In this document: positions 9,856 to 22,079 of the stretch, in pieces
Position numbering within the stretch: position 1 is the first letter of the stretch
Layout: every line of letters starts with the position of its first letter
Assembly (NCBI GenBank): GCA_021464245.1
Contig: JADCRB010000042.1
Location: forward strand, 4,045,601-4,109,600
Length of the DNA stretch: 64,000 bases
DNA from: Carallia brachiata
Lineage: Eukaryota > Streptophyta > Magnoliopsida > Malpighiales > Rhizophoraceae
Direction: 5' to 3'
Translations under genes and position numbers: made by a program
Notes under the pieces: generated by a model
Told to the model about the DNA's origin: nothing
The model's input: only the letters and a program-made list of their open reading frames with translations
Databases searched by the model: none

Positions 9856-12800
9856 TCATATGTTCAATTTTTGAGGAACGGTGTCAAAATCATCAAAGTC
9901 AAATCTTTGACGCTCTTTCCCAGCCTACACATGCAAACCATCTGATTAATGCACAACTCATTCCGCAACGAACTAACAAAGTCTCAGATGAAGGAACCAA
10001 TTTAACAGGCTCACCTTTGCCACATATGACGGATCACATGACATGAGTTCATCCATTGTAGTCAGCTTCTTTGAAAGTGCCATTATCCTGGAAGAACAGA
10101 CAATGGGGAGTAAACTAATCCTGCACTCATCTGTGAATCTCAGAAGAATTCATTTCCAACCTTAAAGAAACTAAGACTTCTTGCTACTTCTAACAAAACC
10201 ATGATCAAGTGTGAAGATAATGAAACAAATCAAACTTGGAGGTGGCATGCTTCACTACAAAGAAATTACAGACTCATGAGTTCCACTTTTCCTTAATAGC
10301 ATCTAAACAGTTTTGATGAGATACTTTCAAGTGAAATTCTCTATAATTACAAAGCCCTCAAGAAATTGAGCTAAAGGAGCTTCAATGGTATCACCCTGAA
10401 AATTGCATATTGGGAACTGCCCGCAAAGCAGTAGGCATATAACAGAGAACAACAATGAATATTTAGCTATTTTACCTCTGGATGGAGGAGTCAATATGCT
10501 CGATATCTCACAAGTTTTATACTGCTCAGGATCCTCCAGGAATCTAACCATACCATCTTTTTGGTTGATTGTTGCATATATTTCACCGTCTTGGATCTGA
10601 GTTGATACATAAAGTGTCAATCCCAGCGTAGATGACGTAGGAATGCAGAATTAAATCAATAAATAAATGTCAGAAAATGAAAGTGACAATGGTTTGCAAG
10701 AATGATAATGGTGTGCACACTCACAGACAAAAGAAAAAAAAAAAAGAAAAAGGATGGAGGGGATTACCATTTGAAGAACATGCATTTCTGCTTCCTTAGG
10801 GCTGTTGAGCTGCACTGTGTTGGCTATATCTTGGAGGGAGAGGGTCAAATATGTCTGAGTCAATCTTTGAATATTTCTTTTATACATGGATGATACGACT
10901 TGCTTTACCAGTCCAAGATTCTTATCCTGACAAAGAATACAAAGCCCCTTTCAGATGATAGAAGGACCAAGTTGTCGCTAGGTTATGAGGACATTCTCCA
11001 ATTTTTGTTGACATAAATAAAAAAAGATACAACGTTGGCCTCACACTTTCAAACTTCTCCTCATTTGTCTGAACACATGCCTCTAGTTCTGCAATTTTTC
11101 CACTGCCATAACTAGTCGCCAATTCAATGTAGGGCTGCACGATGACAAAAATACTATATTCATGAATACGATGCGACACAAATGTTAACAACTAATTTGA
11201 CTCCTCTCTAATTACCATGCAAAAATTCTTCAGATTTCTCTGAGCTGCTGAAGAAGTGTACTTTGGAGACTGGTAGAGAACTGCACCCACAAGAACAATA
11301 AATCACATGCCAACTCAAAGGAAGGACAACAAAAATGAACGTATTCATGAATTTTTCAAGTAAAATTCTAAGATGGACACTAAGATCAACAGATGACAAT
11401 ACCTACAATACCCTAGAGGACTAATTGCATGCAAGCAGGAAAACATCATCATCGAAGCTATACTTCCAACGTGAGTATTGATTTGACAGATACTCCCTAA
11501 AACCCTTATTTGCCCCATTTTATTTATATGAATTTCAAGAAGGATAAGGAAAAGAATAAAGCATACCTGTCCATGCTGAATGAGAGAAACCAACACATAT
11601 TTTTTGTATGCTTCAACAGCAATAGCATTTATGGTAGACATAGGAGCAGTCACAACCTGAGATAAGAAGCGAAAAACCATGATTACTGAATGAGCCAATG
11701 ATTGCAATAGTTTTTTATTACCATAAATGGGGGTATTAGTTTGCGAAAAGGTGACGCACATTGTGTAAAAGCTCCAATGCTTTCTGGAAATGCTTTTGTC
11801 CAATGCATATCATTCCCCTGCCATGACATCAAAGGGCAGCAATGAGTCAAAGAAATTTCATGTCAATGAGGAGACAAACTGAACCACTCAACCATAGAGT
11901 TACATATCATCCTCTGCAGAACACCGGCCTCGCAGCCTCACAATAATAAGAATTATAAGAAAAAGGGAATTGACTACAAGTTGTTTTTTGTATTTTAATT
12001 TCTCTGTGGTTTCAAAGTAGAAATCATCACCACTAGCATCCAGCTTAAAAAAGGTAAAATATTTGCAACATGAATTAGAGGCGAAACGTATGCAGGTAAC
12101 TACTTTTAGTAAAGGACTTGAAAGATAACCTTCAAGACAGTGTTTTAAGAAAAATGAGAGATCTGAAAAACATAAACCGGATGACACACAGTCAAGTTAA
12201 TCTACAACACAATTAGAACTATCAATTAGAAGAACATCCAAAAATCATATCGGCCAATGGAGCAATATTATCAGGTGAAAAATCAATGAATACTGAGGTG
12301 AAATTGGAGCCCACCCATAATAGCAATAGAGAAACAAGTCTCTTGGCTGATCAACCTCAAAAATGTCATCCTTCAGAATGGTAAGACCAGTTTTGTAACA
12401 CTTTGCCAACAAACAAAGCTGAAGGAAATCTGGATGCAGAGTAGTCAAATGTTCGGAGAGGAGGACTGAAGCTTCCGCACTGCAGCCAGCAATGGAGCCA
12501 CCCCACGAATAGGTGCCCTATGCACCAACTGCTCTTTAAATCTCTTACAAACAGCAATGACTGCATGCTCAAAACAAATCAACGCGAATAAAACAAAATG
12601 CTGTAAGGCATTTAACAATGCTAAAAACATTTAAAGCCAAAGGCAAATACATTTAGTGGGCGCCAGACGTATCTGCTCTGCGGCACAAGAATTGATAAAC
12701 CTGGCAGTGATCAAAAGCAGTTGTTCGGCTAGTTCTTCTGGAACTGCACCGGATGAGCATGCGTCTCTGCCAAAAGGAATAGATGCACAATTAACTTTTT

Positions 12801-13364
12801 ATTAAAAAAAAAAAAAATCCAAAAGGTATCTCAATCTATTAGACACAAAATCATACCCAGACTTAAATTCAAACGCCTAATTCATCTACACACCAGCGCC
12901 AAAGGCGATGGCGTAGATTACTATCTATTCAGTTAGATTGGCAAAACACACAATTCGTTCTCCCAGTTCTTTGGAACATAAAAGAAACTAACATTAAAAA
13001 AAAAAAAAAAAAGCGAAGGAGCTGCTTGGCTCACGACGAGCACAAAATCGGTGAGCTACGCTAACCAAAATCCCTAGCGCAGAAAACACAAATCGATTGC
13101 AACTTCCGGAAAGTAAATGCTTATGAATTTAATGAAAACAGGAAAGAAAAAAAAAAGTGATAAGAGTTAAGGGAGTTACAGTAAGTAGAGGTAACCGAGG
13201 GAATGGAGGGCCGGGTCGAGGTGGTCCAGGAGAGGCACCAACCGGACGGACTCGTTCCGGAGAGAATCTTCCGCTTGCCTCAAGCAATTGTGAAGGGCAG
13301 AGACATCGGAGAAGCTGCCTGACAGCCCTTGGATTTGCGTCACCAGCGATTCCGCCGTATTCAT
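9856..13364 (-). CDS. CSN3: COP9 signalosome complex subunit 3 (only copy with all exons)
   Basis: Encodes CSN3, one of the PCI-domain subunits of the COP9 signalosome, a nuclear complex that deneddylates cullin-RING ligases and affects light and hormone signalling. The start is the ATG at 13364 ([17 protein letters not shown]); a further possible in-frame codon upstream is not an ATG. About eleven exons follow on the minus strand, ending [15 protein letters not shown] and a stop at 9856-9858. The C-terminal PCI/winged-helix part is clear: [20 protein letters not shown], then [33 protein letters not shown] and a C-terminal tail rich in Asp/Phe. Exon 3 has two extra bases near 12460 (cctcctctccg versus cctcctccg in the other copies), which shifts the frame to a stop. 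It diverges from the PLP3 gene across a 325-bp promoter. Identity is very sure; intactness is uncertain. Confidence 0.93.
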
Positions 13365-13689
13365 TGCTTCCAAAACTCTACTTTTTCTTTTCCTCTTTCT
13401 CGATTGAAGTTATCGATTCTCGCTCGCCTCTCCTCCGAAAGTCCAAGCACACAGAAGTTGCTTTTCTTCCTCTTCTTCCTCCGCTCTCCCTCCGACGGAC
13501 TCCGCAGTATGAGACTCGGTGCGAAAATAGGACTCGGATCCACCCAAAATCTGCGGCCCAATAATAGCCCAATACTTTGAGGGTAAAATCGTAAATGTGT
13601 AGCATTATACTTTCTAGTTTTGTTTGTTCAGGGGAAGAACGATTCCAGAAGACCAGAAGGAACCGGAAAAACGACGGCGAGAGGAAGAG
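13365..13689. promoter_or_regulatory. Divergent promoter shared by CSN3 and PLP3 with two site II motifs
   Basis: Only 325 bp separate the divergent start codons of CSN3(-) and PLP3(+). Inside lie GGCCCA at 13555-13560 and AGCCCA at 13566-13571, that is, TGGGCC and TGGGCT on the minus strand. This is the paired site II arrangement bound by TCP factors in many plant housekeeping genes. The same layout recurs in mirror image at 62221-62546. No TATA box is obvious. Confidence 0.6.
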
Positions 13690-15091
13690 ATGGCGGATTA
13701 TCACTTCGTGTACAAGGACGTGACGGAGCGTCGACGCAATGGGACGACATACAGAGAAAGCTCGGGAATCTACCTCCGAAGCCACCGGCTTTCAAGCCTC
13801 CACCTTTCACTCCGGCGACCGACGACGATTCCGTCCCTAAGGATAATTCCTGGATCGATCAGAAGACCGAGGAGGAGCTCCTCGACCTCGAGGACGATCT
13901 TGATGACGACCGCTTCCTCCAAGAATACCGGTCCTCTCTCTCTCTCTCTCTTTCTCGATCTTGAGATCGATCTTTTAATTTAATTTATTTTTGTCCTTTC
14001 TTTTCAATTGCGTTTAAATTGGTTTTTTTCTGTTTTACAGAAAGAAGAGGTTGGCTGAGATGAGGGAAGCAGCAAGGTTTTGAGGTTCGGATCGGTGATT
14101 CCAATTTCAGGCTCGGATTTCGTTCGAGAAGTCTCTCAAGCTCCCCCTGATGTTTGGGTCGTTGTTATTCTCTATAAGGATGGGTACTGCTTACTTACTT
14201 CGGACCTTGTGTTGTGCTTAATTGTGTTGTGTTTTGATTTTTACTCTTTTTTTGCTTTTGTAGATATCCAGAATGTGGAGAGTACTTCTGCAGTGTTTGG
14301 ACGAGTTGGCAACGAGATATCCTGCCACCAAGTTTGTTAAAATCATATCTACGGACTGCATACCAAACTACCCGGATCGAAATCTTCCCACATTATTGGT
14401 GTACAATAATGGCGCTGTGAAAGCCAATTATGTGGGCTTGCGAAATTTCGGTCGGAGATGCACCCCTGAAGGTGTTTTTTTCACATTAATTGGCCATTTT
14501 TTTTGTATCTTGAGTGCTTATGATTTTGTCATTCCTTTCCTGCTAGCATGTTTTGCAGTTTGTCTCCACTCTCCACATTGTTTCCACTCTCTCGCTGTAC
14601 CTAGTCTCTGTGTGTTTGCTTCCATTTATGCTTACTTTTTCTCTAATTAATCTTCTTAAAATCTAGAAGTCCGATGCTATTTTTTTGGGATATATTTGGA
14701 CTTGTATGATAACATTTCTTGGGAATACATATAAATGTTTTGGTGTTCAATATACATTTTCTGTTGGTACAAGTTCCTGAAAAAAATGATCTTGAGTTAT
14801 TCTCTTGGTGAGACACTTTTTACCTGCTTTTTCTTCTTCTTCACGTGGAATATTATGAAAGCAGATTTAATTTGATGGGTCTTTTCAATTGACAATCATG
14901 TGACACCTTATACCACTAAATTCTGCTCTTCAGGTGTTGCATTAGTCCTTTGTGAGTCGGACCCTGTACTAAATGATGGTCAAAGTGGAAACGACTCATC
15001 AAGAAAAAGTGTAATTGAAGAAGCTCAGAGGAGTCTGATAGAGAAGGTTGTTAAGGAGCATGAAGATGATGATGGATCATCAAGTGATTAG
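13690..15091 (+). CDS. Phosducin-like protein, PLP3/PDCL3 (VIAF) type, left copy with three frameshifts
   Basis: Phosducin-like proteins of this type have a thioredoxin fold and act as co-chaperones of the cytosolic chaperonin CCT in tubulin and actin folding. Exons: 13690-13930, 14041-14183, 14264-14471 and 14934-15091. Visible parts are the N-terminal MADYHFVYKDV, GASTQWDDIQRKLGNLPPKP, an acidic segment (TEEELLDLEDDLDDDRFL), the thioredoxin core (DVWVVVILYKDG, CLDELATRYPATKFVKI, YPDRNLPTLLVYNNG) and an acidic end DDDGSSSD. The usual length of about 240 residues is matched. Frame breaks lie at about 13722 (one base missing, shared with the right arm), about 14073 (one base missing) and about 14280 (two extra bases), the last two private to this arm. 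The ATG at 13690 matches the family start. Confidence 0.85.
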
Positions 15092-15363
15092 AATTTTGAA
15101 TTTGCTATTGGTTTCTGTTATGAGTGTAAAAGTAAATTGTGTACCATGCAACCGAAGAGTTATGCTTTGTACTTCCTGCACAAGTTAATTTGAGGAATTT
15201 GTTGGCGTTGATGTGCTTTACTATGTGTGCATGTCACTTTTGATTGATCCTTGGAGGCTGCTGCAGAATTAAAGGACTTTGCTCTAAGCCGCAGTCAAAT
15301 TCGACATGGCATTAGTTGTCTGTCTTTGGGGTATACGTAGGGACGATGTCCTGTATATTTGTG
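15092..15363 (+). other. PLP3 3' untranslated region
   Basis: Sequence after the PLP3 stop contains no ORF. It is paralogous to the sequence after the duplicated last exon (19220-19460), so the duplication included the untranslated region. Confidence 0.5.
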
Positions 15364-16079
15364 TTGGATAAGCTTTTCTTAGTTTGGATTGAAATGTGTG
15401 GCTTATGATATTTCTACTTTGTGTTGATAAATTTTTTTCTATTATTTCTAACAAAAATTTTACCTTCTTTTTGTTGAAAAGTACATAAATACCGGCAGGT
15501 TTGTTATGAAGCCTATGTCTCCTTTCTCCACTTACTGTAGCTGTTTTCCTTGCTTTTCATTGAAGGAAAATTGCATTTTTGCTTGCGGTTAATTATCTTA
15601 GTTTGGTGTTAGTTGTTGTGAATCTTTGTCACACCTACTTTCTAATGCTTGTCATTTTATGCATAAGCGTGCTTGATGAGTTGGTGAACTCTGTTTACCT
15701 TAAGCCTTATGGTCCAGTCTTGGATAAGCTTTTTCTTAGTTTGGATTGAAATGTGTGGCTTTATGATATTTCTACTTTGTGTTGATAAATTTTTTTATAT
15801 TATTTTCTAACAAAAATTTTACCTTCTTTTTGTTGAAAAGTACATAAATACCGGCAGGTTTGTTATGAAGCCTATGTCTCCTTTCTCCACTTACTGTAGC
15901 TGTTTTCCTTGCTTTTCATTGAAGGAAAATTGCATTTTTGCTTGCGGTTAATTATCTTAGTTTGGTGTTAGTTGTTGTGAATCTTTGTCACACCTACTTT
16001 CTAATGCTTGTCATTTTATACATAAGCGTGCTTGATGAGTTGGTGAACTCTGTTTACCTTAAGCCTTATGGTCCAGTCT
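15364..16079. repeat. 356-bp tandem duplication, left arm only
   Basis: The segment starting ttggataagctttt at about 15364 is repeated from about 15720 with near-identity. Both copies include tacataaataccggcagg and end near ccttatggtccagtct. The mirror region of the right arm (about 60185-60545) has a single copy, so the arms differ in copy number. It is non-coding. Confidence 0.85.
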
Positions 16080-16107
16080 TTGCAACAGTTTGCAGATGTG
16101 TAATGGC

Positions 16108-16110
16108 ATT

Positions 16111-16146
<36 letters not shown>
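16108..16146. repeat. GA dinucleotide microsatellite
   Basis: An (AG)n run of about 36 bases. The mirror tract in the right arm (about 60121-60150) is shorter and interrupted, which fits allelic length variation. A T run follows at about 16190-16203. Confidence 0.9.
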
Positions 16147-16148
<2 letters not shown>

Positions 16149-19018
16149 AAGATGTAAAGGGGCAGTAATCAATTATATGCTTACATTCTTTTTTTTTTTT
16201 TTTGATACAGATTTATATGTTTGCACTTATTTTCTGTACATATGTATTTGAATTTCTTGATCTCCACAGAATTGAGCATTGCCATAGACTGAAATAGAAT
16301 CATATGTGTCTGAGGGTTTTGGAGGCAGACTATCGGAAGTATTTGAGGACAAGGGGAATTAAGTTGGGATTGCATCAGGTATTGTTATCTCCTTCTTGTT
16401 CTCTTCTATCATGCTGCTTAAGGTAGCATATTATAATTTCCTTATACTTATGTTGTGTGGACAGATTAGACAAAAGCTAATGTAATAATTTATTGCCTGC
16501 TGCACTCTTCTCCACTCTGCCACCGCCTTCGACTTGTTAACTTCTTACTTTTGTTACTTGAAGATAAAGGGGAAAATTAACACGTCACTGTCCTTTTTGT
16601 CTTTGGTCAATTGAAGCTACACATTTCTTTGGAACTAATAAAATTAGCTTAAAGTAATATCTAATATGGAAGCATTTTTTGTATTTGTGAGATTAAATAT
16701 GATAATCTAGTTGCTGTTCTACTCAAGCAATTCATAAAAAAGCAAGGAAGGAGCTGAGGACCCTTTTGAGTAAGCTGTGAATCAGTTGAAAACAAGGTAT
16801 ATATGATATGCGACATTTTATGAATGTTGGCTATTGACCCATTTAGAATCTAAATCTGACTAGTTATCTGTTTACTGGCAGAGCATAGTGCACGAACACT
16901 AAAAATGCGTGATATCAGCATAATGCCTTCCATATGGATGGGTATGTTTACCTTTTGTTGGTTGCATAAACTTAAAGCACTGTTACATAATGGTCCTTAT
17001 ACAGGCAAAATTGTCAACTGTGATTGCATGTCTGTGCTAGTTGATTGAAAATAGGCTTGGACACCTTCTGGCAACTGATTGTGAGTTCCACTAAAACATG
17101 CAAGCATATAGCAAAATTTTCCATTTATTTTCATTGTCTGTGTTATAAGGCGATTATTCACAGATTTCTATTGACTTCTGTGGATGAATGACACACGGAT
17201 GTGCATGGCAATTGGCAATGTAGTGTCTTCTGCTCCACATGTTTGGCCGAAGGGGTTGCTTGGTTTGTTGCCTAGTCTTCTTTTGACATCTATATTACAA
17301 AAGTTTTCATTTTTCAAATCTGTAGTGCGTGGAGTACTTCGATTCCTGGCCCTTCTTGCTAGCAATTTGGATGACATGATGATGGGGTCCACCACACCAA
17401 TTTTGTTGCCAGGCTGCATATAATTTTGTCTTTCCCTTAGTTTAGCTATTTTTCCCAACCTGCATGCTATATGAGAAGGCCCTCATAATTGAATGGATTG
17501 TAGTTTATCTTAATTCCTTTTCCAGACATTTGTGTTTTTTTCTTATGACCTAATAGAGGGAAAGATAATGGTTGGTTCAAAAATATCTGAAAAGATCTTG
17601 TTCTATCTAGATTGACAATGAGAGGCTTATGTCAGCCATGCAATTGCTCATTATGCACATAAGCCTTGAGAACATGTAATTGTCTACTATGACTTAGAGA
17701 TATTTTTGAGTTTTAGGGAAACATTTCATAGTTTTGCTTAAGAGCAGACCTTAATCTGTTTGGAATTTTTTCTTAATATCTTCCCCTTTTCTCCTAATAA
17801 GTTTTCTATTTTTGCTGTTTTCTCAATTTGTTGGGACTTTCTTGGGCAGGCGTATCATGACTATCTGCACACAAAAGCCCTTTTAACATCCCTGCACATA
17901 CTCTGCTTGGACCACTAGTGGTGCATATGAGTATACGATCTGCACCTTGGCTTGTCTCTGTTTTGTTTGGTTGGTGTGGCTCTATTATATCATTTTGTTT
18001 TTAATTGGATAATCCACCATGTTTATAGTTAGACAGAAACTGCTTTGATGGCACAAATGCTAAGATCATGGCTGGATTACTTCTCCTTTATCGCAAACTA
18101 GCTAGTGGAGCCTCAAAGTTTATGATGATTGGAGCAACTTATTATTGCAGCAGCAAGGCCCCGAACTTGAAAATTGAGTTAGTCTAGTTTCATCTCATTT
18201 ATAGCAGGGTAAGTCATTTGATCGTTATAAGCTAAATGCATATTTCATTTCAATAGATGTTGATCTGTCAATTGGGCAACATGATTGTTTTAATTGGACC
18301 TTTGCAGGCTTCTTGCATTCATTCTTTCTTTGATATTAGCGAAGGGCAGATTTCTTGTAGTAATCTATTAAGGTTTTGCAATCTGGTTTATGTTTAGTAG
18401 TTAATAAATTGAAAATGGCCCGAAGATTTTAGGTTTCCTGAATTAGGGATGTGAAATAGATTTCTAGTAGGCCCATTTATGTTTGCTGGTCCCAATTGTT
18501 TAAATGTAAGCCCAGCCATCTATTAATTGTGTAATTTAAAGACTCCGGAGTCTAAGGACTAAAAAGTGAAAAAAGAAAAATACATTTTTAGAAGAGGACA
18601 CTAGGCAGCAACCCGTAAAATAATTTCAATACTTTTTTGTTTCGTCACTTAAAACTAGCAAGACCTGATTGATTCTTATATTTATATTTGTAAACTTTTG
18701 ACACACCTCATTAAATGTTGATAGTCAGGATTTTTGTTTTTCTTTTTTTCAATTACAAGGAAAATAAAAAAGTCATCAAAAGAAAATATAATTAATAAAA
18801 TTTGAAAATAAAGTTAAAAAATTTTAACAGAATATTCTAATCATTTCTACTAACTAATCAGAGGAATTTTGGTCAATGCACTAGCAGAAGAATGATAATT
18901 GTCCAATCGTCACTCTTACATCGCCGTTGAAGTGAAAGCAAGAGTTCCTTTACGTATGTGTTTTTACTGCTTGCTTGCTGTTTGTTTGTGCGGTGGACAG
19001 TGTTCTGTGCCAAGGGGA
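16147..19018. other. Spacer between the two PLP3 last exons; one possible orphan exon
   Basis: No complete gene found. One exon-like piece at about 16316-16379 on the plus strand reads VLEADYRKYLRTRGIKLGLH and is followed by a GT donor; it is preserved in the right arm near 59897-59960. I do not recognise it and found no partner exon. Two overlapping ORFs at 17168-17458 are present in both arms but only because the arms are copies; composition does not look coding. The part from 18540 to 18860 is AT-rich. Confidence 0.4.
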
Positions 19019-19058
19019 ATCATGTGACACCTCATACCACTAAGTTCTGATCTTTCAG

Positions 19059-19219
19059 GTGTTGCATTAGTCCTTTGTGAGTCAGACCCTGCACTAAATG
19101 ATGGTCAAGGTGGAAATGACTCATCAAGAAAAAGCGTGATCAAAGAAGCTCAGAGGAGTCTGATAGAGAAGGTTGTTAAGGAGCATGAAGATGATGATGA
19201 TGGATCATCAAGTGATTAG
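19059..19219 (+). CDS. Duplicated PLP3 last exon, intact alternative C-terminus
   Basis: A second copy of PLP3 exon 4 lies about 4.1 kb downstream with its own acceptor (tctttcag before GTGTTGCATTAG) and an open frame to a TAG. It encodes VALVLCESDPALNDGQGGND and ends HEDDDDGSSSD, differing from the first copy by a few conservative changes plus one extra Asp. The duplication extends into the 3' untranslated region to about 19460. Because acceptor and frame survive, it could serve as an alternative terminal exon; equally it may be an unused duplicate. The right arm has the same exon at 57073-57233. Confidence 0.6.
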
Positions 19220-19460
19220 AATTTTGGCAATTTGCTAGTGGTTTCTGTGGCGAGTGTAAAAGAAATTTGTGTACCATGCAACCGAAGTGTTTTTCTTTGT
19301 ATTTCCTGAACAAATTTAATTTTGAGGAATTTGTTGGCGTTGATATGCTTTACCATGAGTGCATGTCAGTTTGGCTGATCCTAGGAAGCTGCTGCAGCAT
19401 TAAGAAACTTTGCTTGAAGTCATAGTCAAATTCGTCATGGTGTTAGTTGTCTGCCTGTGA

Positions 19461-20145
19461 GGAAAAGATTTCTCAATATGATATGCACTCAAGCCCGATA
19501 TTGAATTCCACCTATCTTATATGGGTAGACAGGCCGAGAAATCCTATGGTTGCTTCCTTACTCTTGTGAATCGAGTAATTGTATGCATTCTAAACGGCTT
19601 AAATCAGCCAATTTTTTATGCCTACTAATCCCCAATCATAGAGCTGTCATGCCGTCTCTTCCTGTGGAATGCTACAGAAATAGTAACATACAATCTAGAC
19701 AATTTTTGCATGGCATTTCAGGCCTCCCAACCTGACTTCCATGTCTCTCCAATCTCATTTGATTTCCGCATTTGTTTCAGATTGGCAATCCGTTTGAATA
19801 CCAACAAGCAATCGCGCTTTTAAAACTCAGCATTTTAAAACTCAGCATGAATTTTCTCCATAGATGATCGAAAAACATTTAGCATGCAACTTATGAGGGC
19901 TCTCGTTTAGCAACATTTAGCCCCCCAGCGAACGTAAGTACACTTGTAGAAAATTCAAAAGACAACGCATAAGCATTGTGAAAATACAAATAAAAGTAAC
20001 ACAATGTATTGGCCAAATGTCCGTAAACATAAAGAATTTCCAGAAGCAGGCAAGGGATAATCTTTTTCCAAAGGTGTGATTCTCACATCATTACGTTGGC
20101 TGCAAACAAGATTGTTTTAGCTCAGATAATTGTGCTCTAGTCTTT
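19461..20145. other. Intergenic between PLP3 duplicate and uL13m
   Basis: No gene seen. At about 19825-19857 a 16-bp unit ttttaaaactcagca is doubled, and the segment 19797-19866 occurs inverted near 34745-34805. The right end is the uL13m 3' untranslated region. Confidence 0.4.
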
Positions 20146-21941
20146 TCAGTCCTCTACTTGTGCTTCAACTTCTTTTTTCTTACTTTTGCTCGTATCATTG
20201 GCAACCTGTTGCTGTTCAGCTTTTTTTTGTGCCCGAATCACAGCACGTCTAGCACGGGGCCGCATTTCTCGTACTCTTCTGGGTGGCATCACATATGGCT
20301 CAAGGCACCTATCACCAAAAGGGTGCTCACTGTCAGCAAAAATTCTCAGTTTCCGATCCCTATCCTGCAACCAAAAATCAAACTATAAGGCAGCCTGATT
20401 CTCAAACACTGTAGATAGACGTTTGCAATTAATACCAGCCAATTTGACAGTTTACCGAATACTTATACAAGAAAAGAGCTATAAGTGAATCTAATTTGTC
20501 AAGAATAGTACTGACATCATGCAATTTGTTTCTTGGAAGCATCCGGAATACAGCTTTGCGAATGACTTCTGTAGGGTCCTTAGCCATCTGGTCCTTCAAA
20601 CTCCTTTCCTTTAGGTGGCCTACATATCTGTCAAAAATATATTATTAAATAACAAGGCAGGACTGATCACAAGGTGAAAGACTAAAATAAGTTGAAGAAC
20701 CATATAAGTGAGAGTGTTTTCAGTCATTTTCTCTATGATTGATGTTAATAAAACAGTACTGCTTGCACTCCCTAATACTTCCATTCAACTTACAATTTTT
20801 TACTTTTTCAACATGAAGATTGTGTTATCTGAATGGTAAACCTGACGCATTCAGCTGACACGTAGACAAGAATTAAACAACTTATTTGTTGTAGCCAAAA
20901 TTGCATAATGATTCCTTCTTGCATACTGTCATAACTAGAAATTTGACTCCTAATAAGTAAAATTTAGATAAGCTGCACTTGCCCAGTATGCCAGCGATAA
21001 AACTTATCCGTCATCTTTCTGCCAGTAACACACACATCCTTTGCGTTAAGCACAATGCACATATCCCCATCATCACGATGAGGAGCATATGTTGGCTTAT
21101 CCTTGCCCTGGAGGACAGTAGATATCTGGGATGCCAATCTTCCAAGGACCTTCATGCAAAGACAAAAAGCAAAACACAAAACTTAGACCAGCCCTTTGTT
21201 TGGCACTTCACATCTTCAATCACACATACATTCCTCAAAAGGGAATTGCAAAGACCAGTATCATTACAGACTTGTGAGTTGTAGTTTTCTCCTTTAAGTT
21301 GACAGCTACGGGAAGCATTTTAACCAAACTAATCCATTGAATAAGGCAAACAGCATGAGGGGAAAACAATTATATAGCCCACCTCGCCCTTGGCATCAAA
21401 TACTCTCCAACGCAGACCTTCAAGATTGATGCGCCTGAGGCCAGCAAGTGCTTTCTGCAAGCATGGACACCCAGCCACTTTCACTACTCGTTAATTATTA
21501 AGTCAAAACATTCGTGCATCCCCAATTGCCCTTTATAAAAAAAACACCAGAAATATCAAGCAAATACAAGGGTAAAATTAGCAGTCTCCACACTTTGAGC
21601 AGAGCGGATAAAGAGTTACTAGATTCCCAGGACAAGGACACAGCAGAAGTGGGTTGGAGCTCATAGCTTCTGATACAATAAGCAACCCCAAAATTGCAAA
21701 TCAACAAAGCTCCGCATCAGAGCCGCTCAAAAACAAAAGGCCAGTCTTTTAGCACATTCAACAAGCATTTGGCGTGCACAAAATGAAAATCTTATTACTC
21801 GTCGATTCCAGCATAACCCAGTGGACTACCGAATGCAGAGAAATGAGCTGCTTGTTGGAGATGGAAAAAAAAAAAATTAAAAGGCACCTTCATGTTTCCA
21901 CTGAAAGTGCTCGCAGCAGCAGCAGCAGCTTGGCTCCCCAT
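20146..21941 (-). CDS. Ribosomal protein uL13, mitochondrial type (copy 1, intact)
   Basis: Large-subunit ribosomal protein of the uL13 family; the organellar form resembles the Arabidopsis mitochondrial L13 protein. Five exons on the minus strand (21941-21888, 21454-21383, 21149-20983, 20627-20516, 20364-20146) join in frame to about 207 residues. Visible blocks are [35 protein letters not shown], the uL13 core [73 protein letters not shown], and a basic C-terminus ([20 protein letters not shown]) with a Lys-rich tail. Intron 3 has a GC donor. Among three copies in the window this one has no frame break. The upstream region carries telo-box and site II motifs, as is usual for translation genes. 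Confidence 0.9.
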
Positions 21942-22079
21942 TCTTCTATCTTTCGATTGAATTCCTCCAAAATCTCATTCGCCTAAGTAGTAAGCACCCA
22001 AAGAACTTAGCCAATCAAGAAGCAACCAAGGAAATAAGAAAATCAATAAGGGAAAAGCAAAAAAGAAAAAGAAAATGGA

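Noticed and set aside
13620..13964. Longer PLP3 open frame starting upstream of the ATG, bypassing the shared frameshift
   Set aside because: Its upstream part begins at a non-ATG codon and does not match the conserved family start MADYHFVYKDV.
17168..17458. Overlapping ORFs of 79-96 codons conserved in both arms
   Set aside because: Conservation is explained by the arm duplication; no recognisable protein and no coding bias seen.
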